Source: DYJE01 sp041660385 (lineage in GTDB: Bacteria > Desulfobacterota > Desulfobacteria > Desulfobacterales > Desulfolunaceae). Taken from it: DNA of 64,000 bases. Positions 16,167-23,922 of the stretch are shown one piece after another (positions within the stretch are counted from its first letter, which is position 1; every line of letters begins with the position of its first letter). A model generated the notes under the pieces. That model made no database searches and was not told the origin of the DNA. It saw only the letters and a list, made by a program, of their open reading frames with translations. Location of the stretch: positions 1 to 64,000 of the forward strand of contig JBAZWJ010000006.1 in the NCBI GenBank assembly GCA_041660385.1, in the 5' to 3' direction. The translations under genes and the position numbers were made by a program.

Positions 16167-17264
16167 ATGATAATTCAAGATAAAAGCAGAAGTTCGGAAA
16201 ACAGACCCTTTTTGAGCCTGAGCAAAAAAGCCTTTCTTTTCTGGTGCAGCTTCATCATGGGCCTTTTCGCCTTGTTTTTCTTTGCCGGAACCCTGGTTGG
16301 AAGAGGCCAGATACAAATCGACCTTGGTCAGAACGCACTGTTTCAGGAAATCAACGGCCTTGCCGAATCCACGACAGCAAACACGGAAACTGAAACGGTT
16401 GAATCTAAGGAAGACGTGCCTGATGATGGCTCGAACTTTGAATTTTATAACAATCTGTCGTCCAAAGATCCTGACAAAGGCATGGAAGTCGAAGTTGCAG
16501 CCACACCTTCGACCAAAAAGAAAACAAAACAAGTGGTTAAGAAAAATCTTGACATCGTGAAACCCGAGCATCTGGATGATGTGGACGACGCCACTTCTGA
16601 TCAGCTTTCCGAATCCGATGTGGCCACAAAACAGGCCCGTGAACCCAAGGAAAAACCCAAAGCGGATCGTATTGTCCCCGTCACGATGACAACGTCTGCC
16701 GAAAAACCAAAAGCTGACACCAAAGCTGACACCCTCCAGAAAGCCAAAGTAACCTCGGAAGACAAAACAAAAAAAGAAACGACTGATAAAGCCAAATCAG
16801 ATTCTCAGACCAAAACAAAACAGGAAACGGCTGATAAAGCCAAATCAGATTCGTCCCAGAAAACTAAAACTGAAACAGCCGATAAGGATAAAGCGAAATC
16901 GGATTCTTCTCTGAAAACAAAAGCCGAATCAGCCGATAAATCAAAATCCGATTCTACCGTAAAAGGGAAAACTGCGACGGCTGACAACGCTAAGAAAACC
17001 GAAAAGCCCAAAGCAACTGAAAAGGACGATCCCAATATAAAAAAATTCAGCCTCCAGGTGGCCGCATTGAGAAGCGCGGATGATGCTGACACCATGGTTA
17101 AAAAGTTGAGTGATCTGGGATTTGCCGCCTACACGGTCAAAAGCGGCGACAATGAACCATGGTACAAAGTGAGAGTGGGCAAATACAAAGACAGAACCGA
17201 GGCTGAAAAGACCATCACCAAGCTGAAAAACAAAAATTTCGACGCATTTGTGGTCAATCGATAG
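16167..17264 (+). CDS. Membrane-anchored SPOR-domain protein with Lys-rich repeat linker
   Basis: 365 residues: a short cytoplasmic N-terminus, one membrane helix (about 18-47, ending FAGTLVGRG), a long low-complexity periplasmic linker, and a C-terminal SPOR domain (about 290-365: FSLQVAALRSADDADTMVKKL ... WYKVRVGKYKDRTEAEKTI). The linker has at least five imperfect repeats of the form TKxETADKAKSDS (about 190-275). SPOR domains bind denuded septal peptidoglycan, so a role in division or wall remodelling is likely. It sits between argS and gatC. The repeated linker may vary in length between strains through slippage. Confidence 0.85.
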   Translation: MIIQDKSRSSENRPFLSLSKKAFLFWCSFIMGLFALFFFAGTLVGRGQIQIDLGQNALFQEINGLAESTTANTETETVESKEDVPDDGSNFEFYNNLSSKDPDKGMEVEVAATPSTKKKTKQVVKKNLDIVKPEHLDDVDDATSDQLSESDVATKQAREPKEKPKADRIVPVTMTTSAEKPKADTKADTLQKAKVTSEDKTKKETTDKAKSDSQTKTKQETADKAKSDSSQKTKTETADKDKAKSDSSLKTKAESADKSKSDSTVKGKTATADNAKKTEKPKATEKDDPNIKKFSLQVAALRSADDADTMVKKLSDLGFAAYTVKSGDNEPWYKVRVGKYKDRTEAEKTITKLKNKNFDAFVVNR

Positions 17265-17284
17265 AGGTTTATAATTCCATGTGG

Positions 17285-17361
17285 AACCTGTAGGGGCGGG
17301 TTCCAAACCCGCCGCTGGTGGTTGTGTCATGATGAATACACATAGGAATAAGGAGAAAACA
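17285..17361 (+). repeat. Extended R2 repeat forming the 5' leader of gatC
   Basis: The GTAGGGGCGGGTTCCAAACC hairpin unit is followed by GTTGTGTCATGATGAATACA and AGGAATAAGGAG, the gatC ribosome site. The same extended unit, including its ribosome site, stands before nadA at 28133-28204, and an inverted copy lies just after hisF at about 61752-61808. Confidence 0.7.
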
Positions 17362-17655
17362 ATGAAAATATCCGCAGATGATGTGATGAAAGTGGCTGAT
17401 CTTGCCCGTCTCACCATTGATAACGATTTAAGAGACAAACTGGCCGTTCAGATTGGCAACATTCTGAGCTATGTGGACACCCTTGAAAAAGTGGACACAA
17501 AAGATGTGGTGCCCACCACCCATGCCCTTTCCCTGTTCAACGCATTCAGGGAAGACGAGGTGAAGGGCCGCAAGGGTTCAGGAACGGAAAAGGCCCTTGC
17601 CAACGCTCCGGTAAAAGAAGACGGATGTTTTGTGGTCCCCAGAGTGGTGGGATGA
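17362..17655 (+). CDS. gatC: Asp/Glu-tRNA(Asn/Gln) amidotransferase subunit C
   Basis: 97 residues from ATG 17362 (MKISADDVMKVADLARL), preceded by AAGGAG; a longer frame would run into the repeat. GatC stabilises the GatA-GatB complex that converts Glu-tRNA-Gln or Asp-tRNA-Asn to the correct amide form. Typical motifs are VADLARLTI, ILSYVDTLEKVDT and PTTHAL. The C-terminus VKEDGCFVVPRVVG matches the family end. gatA follows after a 309-bp repeat-filled gap, and gatB is not in the window. Confidence 0.93.
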   Translation: MKISADDVMKVADLARLTIDNDLRDKLAVQIGNILSYVDTLEKVDTKDVVPTTHALSLFNAFREDEVKGRKGSGTEKALANAPVKEDGCFVVPRVVG

Positions 17656-17663
17656 TCCCGCCG

Positions 17664-17742
17664 ACGATGGGTTACGCTCTGGCTCCACCCATCCTACAGC
17701 CGTCACTGTGTAGGATAGGTGGAGCAAAGCGTAACCCATCAC
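17664..17742. repeat. Long imperfect palindrome downstream of gatC
   Basis: GATGGGTTACGCTCTGGCTC on one arm pairs with GAGCAAAGCGTAACCCATC on the other, and the inner CATCCTACA with TGTAGGATAG. It looks like a dispersed intergenic hairpin and could act as a bidirectional terminator for gatC. Confidence 0.75.
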
Positions 17743-17801
17743 GCATTAATCTAAAGTATTTTTTACATCGATTTTTTTTAAACTGATTTTTATCAAACAT
17801 A

Positions 17802-17947
17802 GTGTCTGAACGGAAACGGTAGATTTTGGTCTGAGACAAGGCCGCAGGAATTTTTAGACCGCAGGCGTAGCAGCGCTACGTCGAGGATCTAAAAATTTCG
17901 AGAACGCCGTATCAGATCAAAAGATGCCGTTTCCGTTCGGGCACTAC
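17802..17947. repeat. Palindromic repeat family R1, complete copy
   Basis: Terminal GTGTCTGAACGGAAACGG and GCCGTTTCCGTTCGGGCAC are inverted relative to each other. The centre has AATTTTTAGA...TCTAAAAATT around GCAGCGCTACG. It is about 146 bp and closely related to 34455-34586. Confidence 0.75.
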
Positions 17948-17964
17948 ACAGCAGGAATTGACAT

Positions 17965-19425
17965 ATGAAGCTATACAAACTCACCATCCACGAAGCTGCT
18001 GACCTTCTTCAAAAAAAAGAAATCCGTCCACGGGAACTGACCGCTTCGGTGTTCGAGCGTATACATTCGGTTGAAAACAAAATCGGCGCCTATATCACCC
18101 TTACGGAAGAAATGGCGCTGGCTCAGGCTGATCAGGCCGAACAGGCCATCATGAAAGGTGAAACAAACCCTTTAACGGGCATTCCCCTTTCCATCAAGGA
18201 TCTGATCTGCACTGACGGAGTAAAAACAACCTGCGCCTCAAAAATCCTTGAAAACTTTGTCCCGACTTATGACGCCACGGTCATTGAACACCTGAAAAAA
18301 CATAATGCCGTATTCACGGGTAAAGTGAACATGGATGAGTTTGCCATGGGTTCCACCACCGAACATTCGGCTTTCAAATCCACCGTGAACCCCTGGAATA
18401 CAAAGCACAACCCCGGCGGCTCCAGCGGTGGTTCAGCGGCATCCGTTGCCGCAGACATGTGCCTGGGCTCACTTGGAAGCGATACCGGCGGCTCCATCCG
18501 TCAGCCTGCGTCCCATTGCGGCATTGTGGGCCTAAAACCCACCTATGGCCGAGTTTCCCGGTATGGGCTTGTGGCCTTTGCTTCGTCCCTTGACCAGATC
18601 GGCCCCCTCACCAAAGATGTGACGGATGCGGCCCTTCTTCTCAACGCCATTTCAGGTCATGACATCAAAGACTCCACATCAGCACCCCAGGATGTACCCG
18701 ATTTTACAAAGAATCTCAAATCAGGTGTGAAAGGAATGCGGATCGGTCTTCCCAAGGAATACTTCCACACCGAAGGCATTGACGAGGATGTGAGAAAGTC
18801 CGTGGAACATGCCATTGAAACCCTCAAATCCCTTGGGGCTGAATTCGTGGACATTTCCCTGCCCCATACGGAATACGCTGTGGCATCCTACTATGTGATC
18901 GCCCCATCGGAAGCCAGTTCAAACCTTGCCCGTTACGATGGGGTAAAATATGGTTTGAGAGACATGGACCAGACCGAACTCCTCTCCTTATATAAAGAAT
19001 CCAGATCCAAAGGATTCGGGCTGGAAGTGAAAAGACGGATCATCATCGGAACCTACGCCCTTTCTTCTGGTTATTACGATGCCTACTACAAAAAAGCATC
19101 CCAGGTAAGAACCCTGATCATGAATGACTTCAAAAAGGCATTTGATAGCTGTGATCTGCTGCTTTCACCGGTCTCTCCGTCACCCGCTGGTGTGATTGGC
19201 GAACATTCCGATGATCCGCTGAAATTATATCTTTCGGATATTTTCACCATTTCGGCAAACCTTGCAGGTCTACCGGCTCTCAGTGTTCCCTGCGGGTTTA
19301 CAAAAGAAAACCTGCCTGTGGGACTTCACCTTATGGGTCGGCATTTTGATGAGGAAACCCTGCTCAGGGCGGCTTACGGGTTTGAGCAGGCTACGGATTT
19401 TCATAAAGCACGACCAGCGCTTTGA
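17965..19425 (+). CDS. gatA: Asp/Glu-tRNA(Asn/Gln) amidotransferase subunit A
   Basis: 486 residues, full length. GatA is the amidase that releases ammonia from glutamine for tRNA transamidation. The amidase-signature catalytic triad is visible as Lys in GIPLSIKDLI, cis-Ser in GGSSGGSAA and the nucleophile Ser in GSDTGGSIRQPAS. The N-terminus MKLYKLTIHEAADLLQ fits the family. GVKTTCASKIL and FAMGSTTEHSAF are also conserved. The start ATG has GCAGG nearby. It is followed by a repeat and a small conserved-looking gene before mutL. Confidence 0.96.
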   Translation: MKLYKLTIHEAADLLQKKEIRPRELTASVFERIHSVENKIGAYITLTEEMALAQADQAEQAIMKGETNPLTGIPLSIKDLICTDGVKTTCASKILENFVPTYDATVIEHLKKHNAVFTGKVNMDEFAMGSTTEHSAFKSTVNPWNTKHNPGGSSGGSAASVAADMCLGSLGSDTGGSIRQPASHCGIVGLKPTYGRVSRYGLVAFASSLDQIGPLTKDVTDAALLLNAISGHDIKDSTSAPQDVPDFTKNLKSGVKGMRIGLPKEYFHTEGIDEDVRKSVEHAIETLKSLGAEFVDISLPHTEYAVASYYVIAPSEASSNLARYDGVKYGLRDMDQTELLSLYKESRSKGFGLEVKRRIIIGTYALSSGYYDAYYKKASQVRTLIMNDFKKAFDSCDLLLSPVSPSPAGVIGEHSDDPLKLYLSDIFTISANLAGLPALSVPCGFTKENLPVGLHLMGRHFDEETLLRAAYGFEQATDFHKARPAL

Positions 19426-19429
19426 TTAA

Positions 19430-19480
19430 AAGGATCGGGTCATTTGTCGGGTTTCGTTCCTCTACCCGACCTACGATGAG
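19430..19480. repeat. GTCGGGTTTCGTTCC-type repeat (family R3), single arm
   Basis: GGATCGGGTCATTTGTCGGG followed by TTTCGTTCCTCTACCCGACC is nearly identical to 43413-43452, where the element is present with an inverted partner arm. A short hairpin (GTCGGG/CCCGAC) can form and could end gatA transcription. Confidence 0.7.
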
Positions 19481-19538
19481 TGTCTGGCAGTGCTTGCTGT
19501 GATTATTTTATAACGAAACCGATTATCTGAGGTAAACC

Positions 19539-19718
19539 ATGACAACCATCATGCCCGAAGGCAACAACCTGAAAAAAGCCATCACCTGGATTGACGAAAG
19601 CCGTGCGGAAAAAACAGGAAAAACCCTGTTGCAGCTTATTGATGAAGCAGGCATGAGATTCAATCTGACTCCCAAGGATTCTGATTTTCTGGTCAGGTTT
19701 TACATCGACAAACATTAA
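19539..19718 (+). CDS. Small hypothetical protein between gatA and mutL
   Basis: 59 residues (MTTIMPEGNNLKKAITWIDE ... DFLVRFYIDKH). GAGG lies seven bases before ATG 19539 and the stop is six bases before the mutL ribosome site, so translational coupling is likely. The composition is that of a soluble alpha-helical protein: a helix at about 9-25 (LKKAITWIDESR), a second at about 28-38 (KTLLQLIDEAGMRF), then LTPKDSDFLVRFY. No cysteines, signal or known motif are seen. Its tight placement and good ribosome site argue for a real gene. I do not recognise the family. Confidence 0.65.
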   Translation: MTTIMPEGNNLKKAITWIDESRAEKTGKTLLQLIDEAGMRFNLTPKDSDFLVRFYIDKH

Positions 19719-19729
19719 GGGGCATGACC

Positions 19730-21628
19730 ATGGCGCAGGTCCGTATTCTGCCCGAAATCCTTTCCAACCAGATCGCTGCCGGTGAAGTTGTTGAACGCCC
19801 TTTTTCCGTAGTCAAGGAACTGGTGGAAAACGCCCTTGACGCCGGAAGCACTCAACTCCATATCGAAGTGGAAAACGGCGGAAAAAACCTGATCCGTATT
19901 TCGGACAACGGGTCGGGCATGTCCTATGACGACGCACTTTTAAGTGTGGAACGATACGCCACAAGCAAACTCTATGAAAACAAGGACCTGTTTTCCATAA
20001 GAACCCTGGGATTCAGAGGTGAAGCCCTTCCCAGTATCGCCTCGGTGTCCCGTTTCACCCTGATCACCCGAGAAAAAACAGCCGACGCCGCCACTCTGAT
20101 TTACATGGAAGGGGGCAAGGTCAAAAAAGTGTCTGAAGCGGGTGCCCCTGCCGGAACCATGATCACCGTGGAACAGCTTTTTTTCAACACCCCGGCTCGG
20201 CGAAAATTCCTGAAATCCACCACCACGGAAATGGCCCATATACTGGACACCCTCGCCTGTATTGCTCTGGGTTGGCCCAAAGTGCAGTTCAAAGTGAGCC
20301 ACAACGGAAAGTCCGTAAAAAGCTGGCCCCAGGCCCAGGGTTTTTATGACAGAGCCGTGGACATCATGGGTCAGGAGTTCCGAAACAGCCTTATTCCTGT
20401 TGAATTTAACGATGACACTGTCGAAATTACAGGACTTGTTTCATCTCCAGACAGTACCCGAAGCGGAAGTCAAAAGCTTTTTCTCTATGTCAACGGCCGC
20501 TATGTAAGAGACAGAAGTCTGATTCATGCCCTTCTTGAAGCATACGGTTCACGGCTGATGAAACAGCGGTATCCCGTGGCCGTTCTTTTTCTCACCCTGC
20601 CCTGTGACATGGTGGATGTGAACGTTCACCCCACCAAACACGAAGTGCGATTTGCCGAACATAACAGAGTGTATTCGGCTGTGAAAGCCTGCGTATCCCT
20701 GGCACTGTCCCAGCGGGAAAAAACAAGACATTCGGAATCATTTACCCGGAGGCCGGAAACACCTTTTTCCATCTCTGAAAAAATCCAGCACAAAGACACA
20801 TCCCAGACCGGCCTTTTCGATGAAACCCGGTTTGTTTCGTCCCATCCTGTTTCATCTGCCCCCGCTGCCATAGAATCGGAGGTTTTCCACAAAGAAGCTG
20901 ATTTCACACCTTACGAAGTACCTGTTGAAAGATCCGCCGGTATTTCCGAATTTCTGAACGACACAGACCGGTTCACCATAGCTGAAGAACGTGTGTCATC
21001 GCCTGCTGTTCTGCCTGTTTTGCAGAGAGAAACACCCGAACACAAAAACCTTTTCTTCAGCAGTCTGAGAATCGTGGGACAGCTTCAGAACACCTATATC
21101 CTCTGTGATTCACCTGAAGGACTGATCATCATTGATCAACATGCGGCCCATGAACGAATCGTGTTTGAAACCCTGAAAAACAAAACAACAAAATTTGGAT
21201 CCCAGACGTTGCTTCTGCCGGAAACGGTGGAATTGGGATACAAAGAGGCCGAAGCCCTTGAAAAAGAGCTACCCAATCTGGAGGGACTGGGCCTTGACAT
21301 CGAGCCTTTCGGTCAGAACTGCTTTGTGGTGAAATCCGTTCCGGCCATATTATCACAGGGATCGGTAACTCGACTTGTACTGGATATTGCGGAAAAACTG
21401 GTTGAAACAGGTTCATCCCGAAACCTTGAAAACGCTCTTGACGACTGCCTGATTGTCATGGCCTGTCATGGAGCCATCCGAGCACACCAGATCCTTTCCG
21501 AGCCACAGATGAAGCAACTGCTGGCTCAACTTGACGCCTGCGAAACCCCTTCGTTCTGTCCTCATGGAAGGCCCACATGGACGAGATACAGTATGGCTCT
21601 TCTTGAAAAAGCGTTTAAGAGAGTTTAG
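19730..21628 (+). CDS. mutL: DNA mismatch repair protein MutL
   Basis: 632 residues from ATG 19730 (MAQVRILPEIL), the start with the right spacing to AAGGGG; ATG 19724 is only one base from that site. The N-terminal GHKL ATPase has NALDAGS, DNGSGM and LGFRGEALPSIASVS. The C-terminal domain carries DQHAAHERIVFE, matching the DQHAxxExxxxE endonuclease motif, and ends with ACHGAIRAHQ and CPHGRPT, the other metal-site motifs. So this MutL should be a latent nicking endonuclease, as in bacteria lacking MutH. The central linker (about 320-450) is poorly conserved, as usual. Confidence 0.97.
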   Translation: MAQVRILPEILSNQIAAGEVVERPFSVVKELVENALDAGSTQLHIEVENGGKNLIRISDNGSGMSYDDALLSVERYATSKLYENKDLFSIRTLGFRGEALPSIASVSRFTLITREKTADAATLIYMEGGKVKKVSEAGAPAGTMITVEQLFFNTPARRKFLKSTTTEMAHILDTLACIALGWPKVQFKVSHNGKSVKSWPQAQGFYDRAVDIMGQEFRNSLIPVEFNDDTVEITGLVSSPDSTRSGSQKLFLYVNGRYVRDRSLIHALLEAYGSRLMKQRYPVAVLFLTLPCDMVDVNVHPTKHEVRFAEHNRVYSAVKACVSLALSQREKTRHSESFTRRPETPFSISEKIQHKDTSQTGLFDETRFVSSHPVSSAPAAIESEVFHKEADFTPYEVPVERSAGISEFLNDTDRFTIAEERVSSPAVLPVLQRETPEHKNLFFSSLRIVGQLQNTYILCDSPEGLIIIDQHAAHERIVFETLKNKTTKFGSQTLLLPETVELGYKEAEALEKELPNLEGLGLDIEPFGQNCFVVKSVPAILSQGSVTRLVLDIAEKLVETGSSRNLENALDDCLIVMACHGAIRAHQILSEPQMKQLLAQLDACETPSFCPHGRPTWTRYSMALLEKAFKRV

Positions 21629-21699
21629 GAATGTGCCTGAAAAGGCTTGAAGCAAGGCTATACAACTGAAAGGCATCAGCCAGCCTTAATTGGATTAAT

Positions 21700-21734
21700 A
21701 AAAACCCTGTCTCAAGTATTTGGACAGGGTTTTT
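21700..21734. terminator. Bidirectional intrinsic terminator between mutL and csp
   Basis: AAAAACCCTGTC (21700-21711) pairs with GACAGGGTTTTT (21723-21734) across an 11-nt loop, with T runs on both strands. It serves the convergent mutL and cold-shock genes. Confidence 0.9.
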
Positions 21735-21756
21735 ATTTGTACGTGTGAAAAAGCAT

Positions 21757-21957
21757 TTACAATTTCATAACATTCTTTGCGGAAGAGCCTCGGGTACTGG
21801 TCTCAATTTCAAAAGCAACCCGTTCACCTTCTGAAAGCGTTCTGAAACCGGGCATGTCAATGGATGTGTGGTGAACGAAAACGTCGCTGCCATCTTCTTG
21901 CTCGATAAAACCATAGCCTTTTTTGTCACTAAACCATTTTACAGTTCCTTCTGCCAA
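21757..21957 (-). CDS. Cold-shock domain protein (CspA family)
   Basis: 66 residues starting at TTG 21957, giving MAEGTVKWFSDKKGYGFIEQ, the canonical family N-terminus. The upstream GTG at 21963 is only one base from AAGGAGG, whereas TTG is seven bases away, so TTG is preferred. RNP1 (KGYGFI) and RNP2 (VFVHHTSI) are intact. It binds single-stranded RNA/DNA and melts RNA structure. The C-terminus ends SSAKNVMKL as usual. A hairpin (GCCCGT/ACGGGC, 21997-22014) lies in its 5' leader. Confidence 0.95.
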   Translation of the reverse strand: MAEGTVKWFSDKKGYGFIEQEDGSDVFVHHTSIDMPGFRTLSEGERVAFEIETSTRGSSAKNVMKL

Positions 21958-22059
21958 ACCCACTCCTCCTTGTATTACAATTACTTAAGTTGTGCCCGTC
22001 ACTCCAACGGGCCCTGCTATGACATTTTGACAAAACAGAATAAACCTATCCACCAATAA

Positions 22060-22539
22060 TAAACAGACAGCATCTATTCCATGTATCAAATGATATATGA
22101 TATGTTCGTATGTATGAGCGGTCTTGGTAACCAGCAGAGATTACATCAACAAGACATTGCTTTTGAGAAAAAAGCTCGCACGCGTTTGATATTTCCTTAG
22201 TAAGGCACTATAAATTTTCAGTAACCCATCGTATTTAAAAAATCAAGGAAAATGTCATATGATAGTATAAAAAAATTAAGGTTTGGAAATGTGTAGGAAA
22301 TAAAAAACAGTCCGTGATGTGCGACGTTGGAGGCGGAGCCTCCGTGGTGCGCATTCCGGGGAGAATCCCCGGAACGAGGGCCAACATTTGCGCTATGTAT
22401 AGAATCTTTTCGTCAACCCCGAAAAACGCAAACCTGAATTTGAATTTCAATATTGAATCGGTGTTGTAGGGGCGGGTTCCAAACCCGCCCATACGGACAG
22501 AGGGCAGCCACAAGGTCTGCCCCTACAATACGGTGCATA
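22060..22539. repeat. Intergenic region with R5 and R2 palindromes
   Basis: 22316-22383 holds GCGGAGCCTCCG and ATTCCGGGGAGAATCCCCGG, related to the R5 element seen at 29143 and 43108. 22464-22530 holds an R2 unit followed by an inverted GGGCAG...CTGCCC unit. The rest is AT-rich with no supported gene. Confidence 0.7.
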
Positions 22540-23892
22540 TCAGAAATTTGAAATCACATCGGCCAGAGCCGATTCCACATAGGTTCTGATCTCCTGCAAA
22601 CGACTTTCGGTCATGGCTTCGAAACGAAGAACCAGAGCGGGCTGGGTGTTTGATGCTCTCACAAGCCCCCATCCATCATCGAACAACACACGAACGCCAT
22701 CAATGTCAATCACCTCGTGTCTTGCACGGAAAAATTCCGTTATCTTTTCCACAACCTGGAATTTAATCTCGTCCGGGCAGTCCACCCTGATTTCAGGGGT
22801 GTTAAACGTAACAGGGATATCTTCCAAAAGCTGGCTCATGGTTTTACCCGTGGTGGAAATGATTTCCAGCAACCGTAAGGTGGCGTAAAGGGCGTCGTCG
22901 AACCCCAAATATCTGTCCGCAAAAAAGATATGACCGCTCATCTCTCCGGCCAGGGCCGCTTTTTCCTCTTTCATCTTCTTTTTGATCAGTGAATGACCTG
23001 TTTTCCACATCACAGCATTTCCGCCATGTTTGCGGATGTCATCGTACATGGTCTTGGAGCATTTCACTTCGGAAATAAAGGTGGCTCCGGGTTTTCTCGA
23101 AAGAATCTCACGGGCAAAAACGATCATCAGCTGATCACCGTAGACGATCTTGCCGTTTTCATCCACAACACCGATTCTGTCCCCGTCTCCGTCATAGCCG
23201 ATTCCCACATCCAGCTTTTTCTCTTTCACCAGGGAGATCAGATCTTTCAGGTTGGCCGCCACGGTTGGGTCTGCTTCGTGATTGGGAAACGTGCCGTCCA
23301 TGTCACAGTACAGGTCGTGAACATTGAAACCAAAATGTTTCAGAACAGGAACTGCCACCGGCCCGGATGTCCCGTTTCCGGCATCCACACCAATGTTAAG
23401 AATTCTGGGGATTTTGATATTTTCGTAAAGATAGGATTTATAGGGCGTAATGGCGTCAGCCTGACTTAACGTCCCCTTCCCTTCACGGAATTTTCCCTCT
23501 TCGATCATACGATACAGGGTTTTGATATCTTCACCGTGAATGGAATCCGTGCCGCTGCACAATTTGAAACCGTTGTACTCCGGCGGATTGTGACTGGCCG
23601 TCACCATGACTCCGCCCTCTTTCTTGAAATGCTGGATGGAAAAATACATCACAGGCGTGGGGCAGACTCCGATATCCACCACATCGCAGCCTGTTGATAA
23701 CAGACCTTCAATCACCTTTTCAGTGTAAAGATCCGACGTGAGTCGGCAGTCACGACCCACCACCAGCTGGGACCGTCCCTGGTTCAACAGAAACGTACCC
23801 ACGGCTTTTCCGATAAGCATCACATCATTTTCGTTCAATTGTTCACCGGCGATTCCCCGGATGTCGTACTCTCTGAATATTTTTGCTTCCAT
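22540..23892 (-). CDS. Phosphomannomutase/phosphoglucomutase
   Basis: 450 residues of the alpha-D-phosphohexomutase family (AlgC/ManB type), which interconverts hexose 6- and 1-phosphates for cell-surface polysaccharides. The active serine loop is VTASHNPPEYNGFK, the metal loop GYDGDGDRIGVVD, the sugar-binding loop GEMSGHIFF, and the phosphate-binding loop RASNTQPALVLRFEA near the C-terminus. The start MEAKIFREYDIRGIAGEQL with GGGAG upstream is typical. It lies 30 bp downstream of the moeA-PBP gene on the same strand, so co-transcription is possible but functionally unobvious. Confidence 0.94.
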   Translation of the reverse strand: MEAKIFREYDIRGIAGEQLNENDVMLIGKAVGTFLLNQGRSQLVVGRDCRLTSDLYTEKVIEGLLSTGCDVVDIGVCPTPVMYFSIQHFKKEGGVMVTASHNPPEYNGFKLCSGTDSIHGEDIKTLYRMIEEGKFREGKGTLSQADAITPYKSYLYENIKIPRILNIGVDAGNGTSGPVAVPVLKHFGFNVHDLYCDMDGTFPNHEADPTVAANLKDLISLVKEKKLDVGIGYDGDGDRIGVVDENGKIVYGDQLMIVFAREILSRKPGATFISEVKCSKTMYDDIRKHGGNAVMWKTGHSLIKKKMKEEKAALAGEMSGHIFFADRYLGFDDALYATLRLLEIISTTGKTMSQLLEDIPVTFNTPEIRVDCPDEIKFQVVEKITEFFRARHEVIDIDGVRVLFDDGWGLVRASNTQPALVLRFEAMTESRLQEIRTYVESALADVISNF

Positions 23893-23922
23893 GGCATTCT
23901 CCCAGCATGGTAATAATTTACG

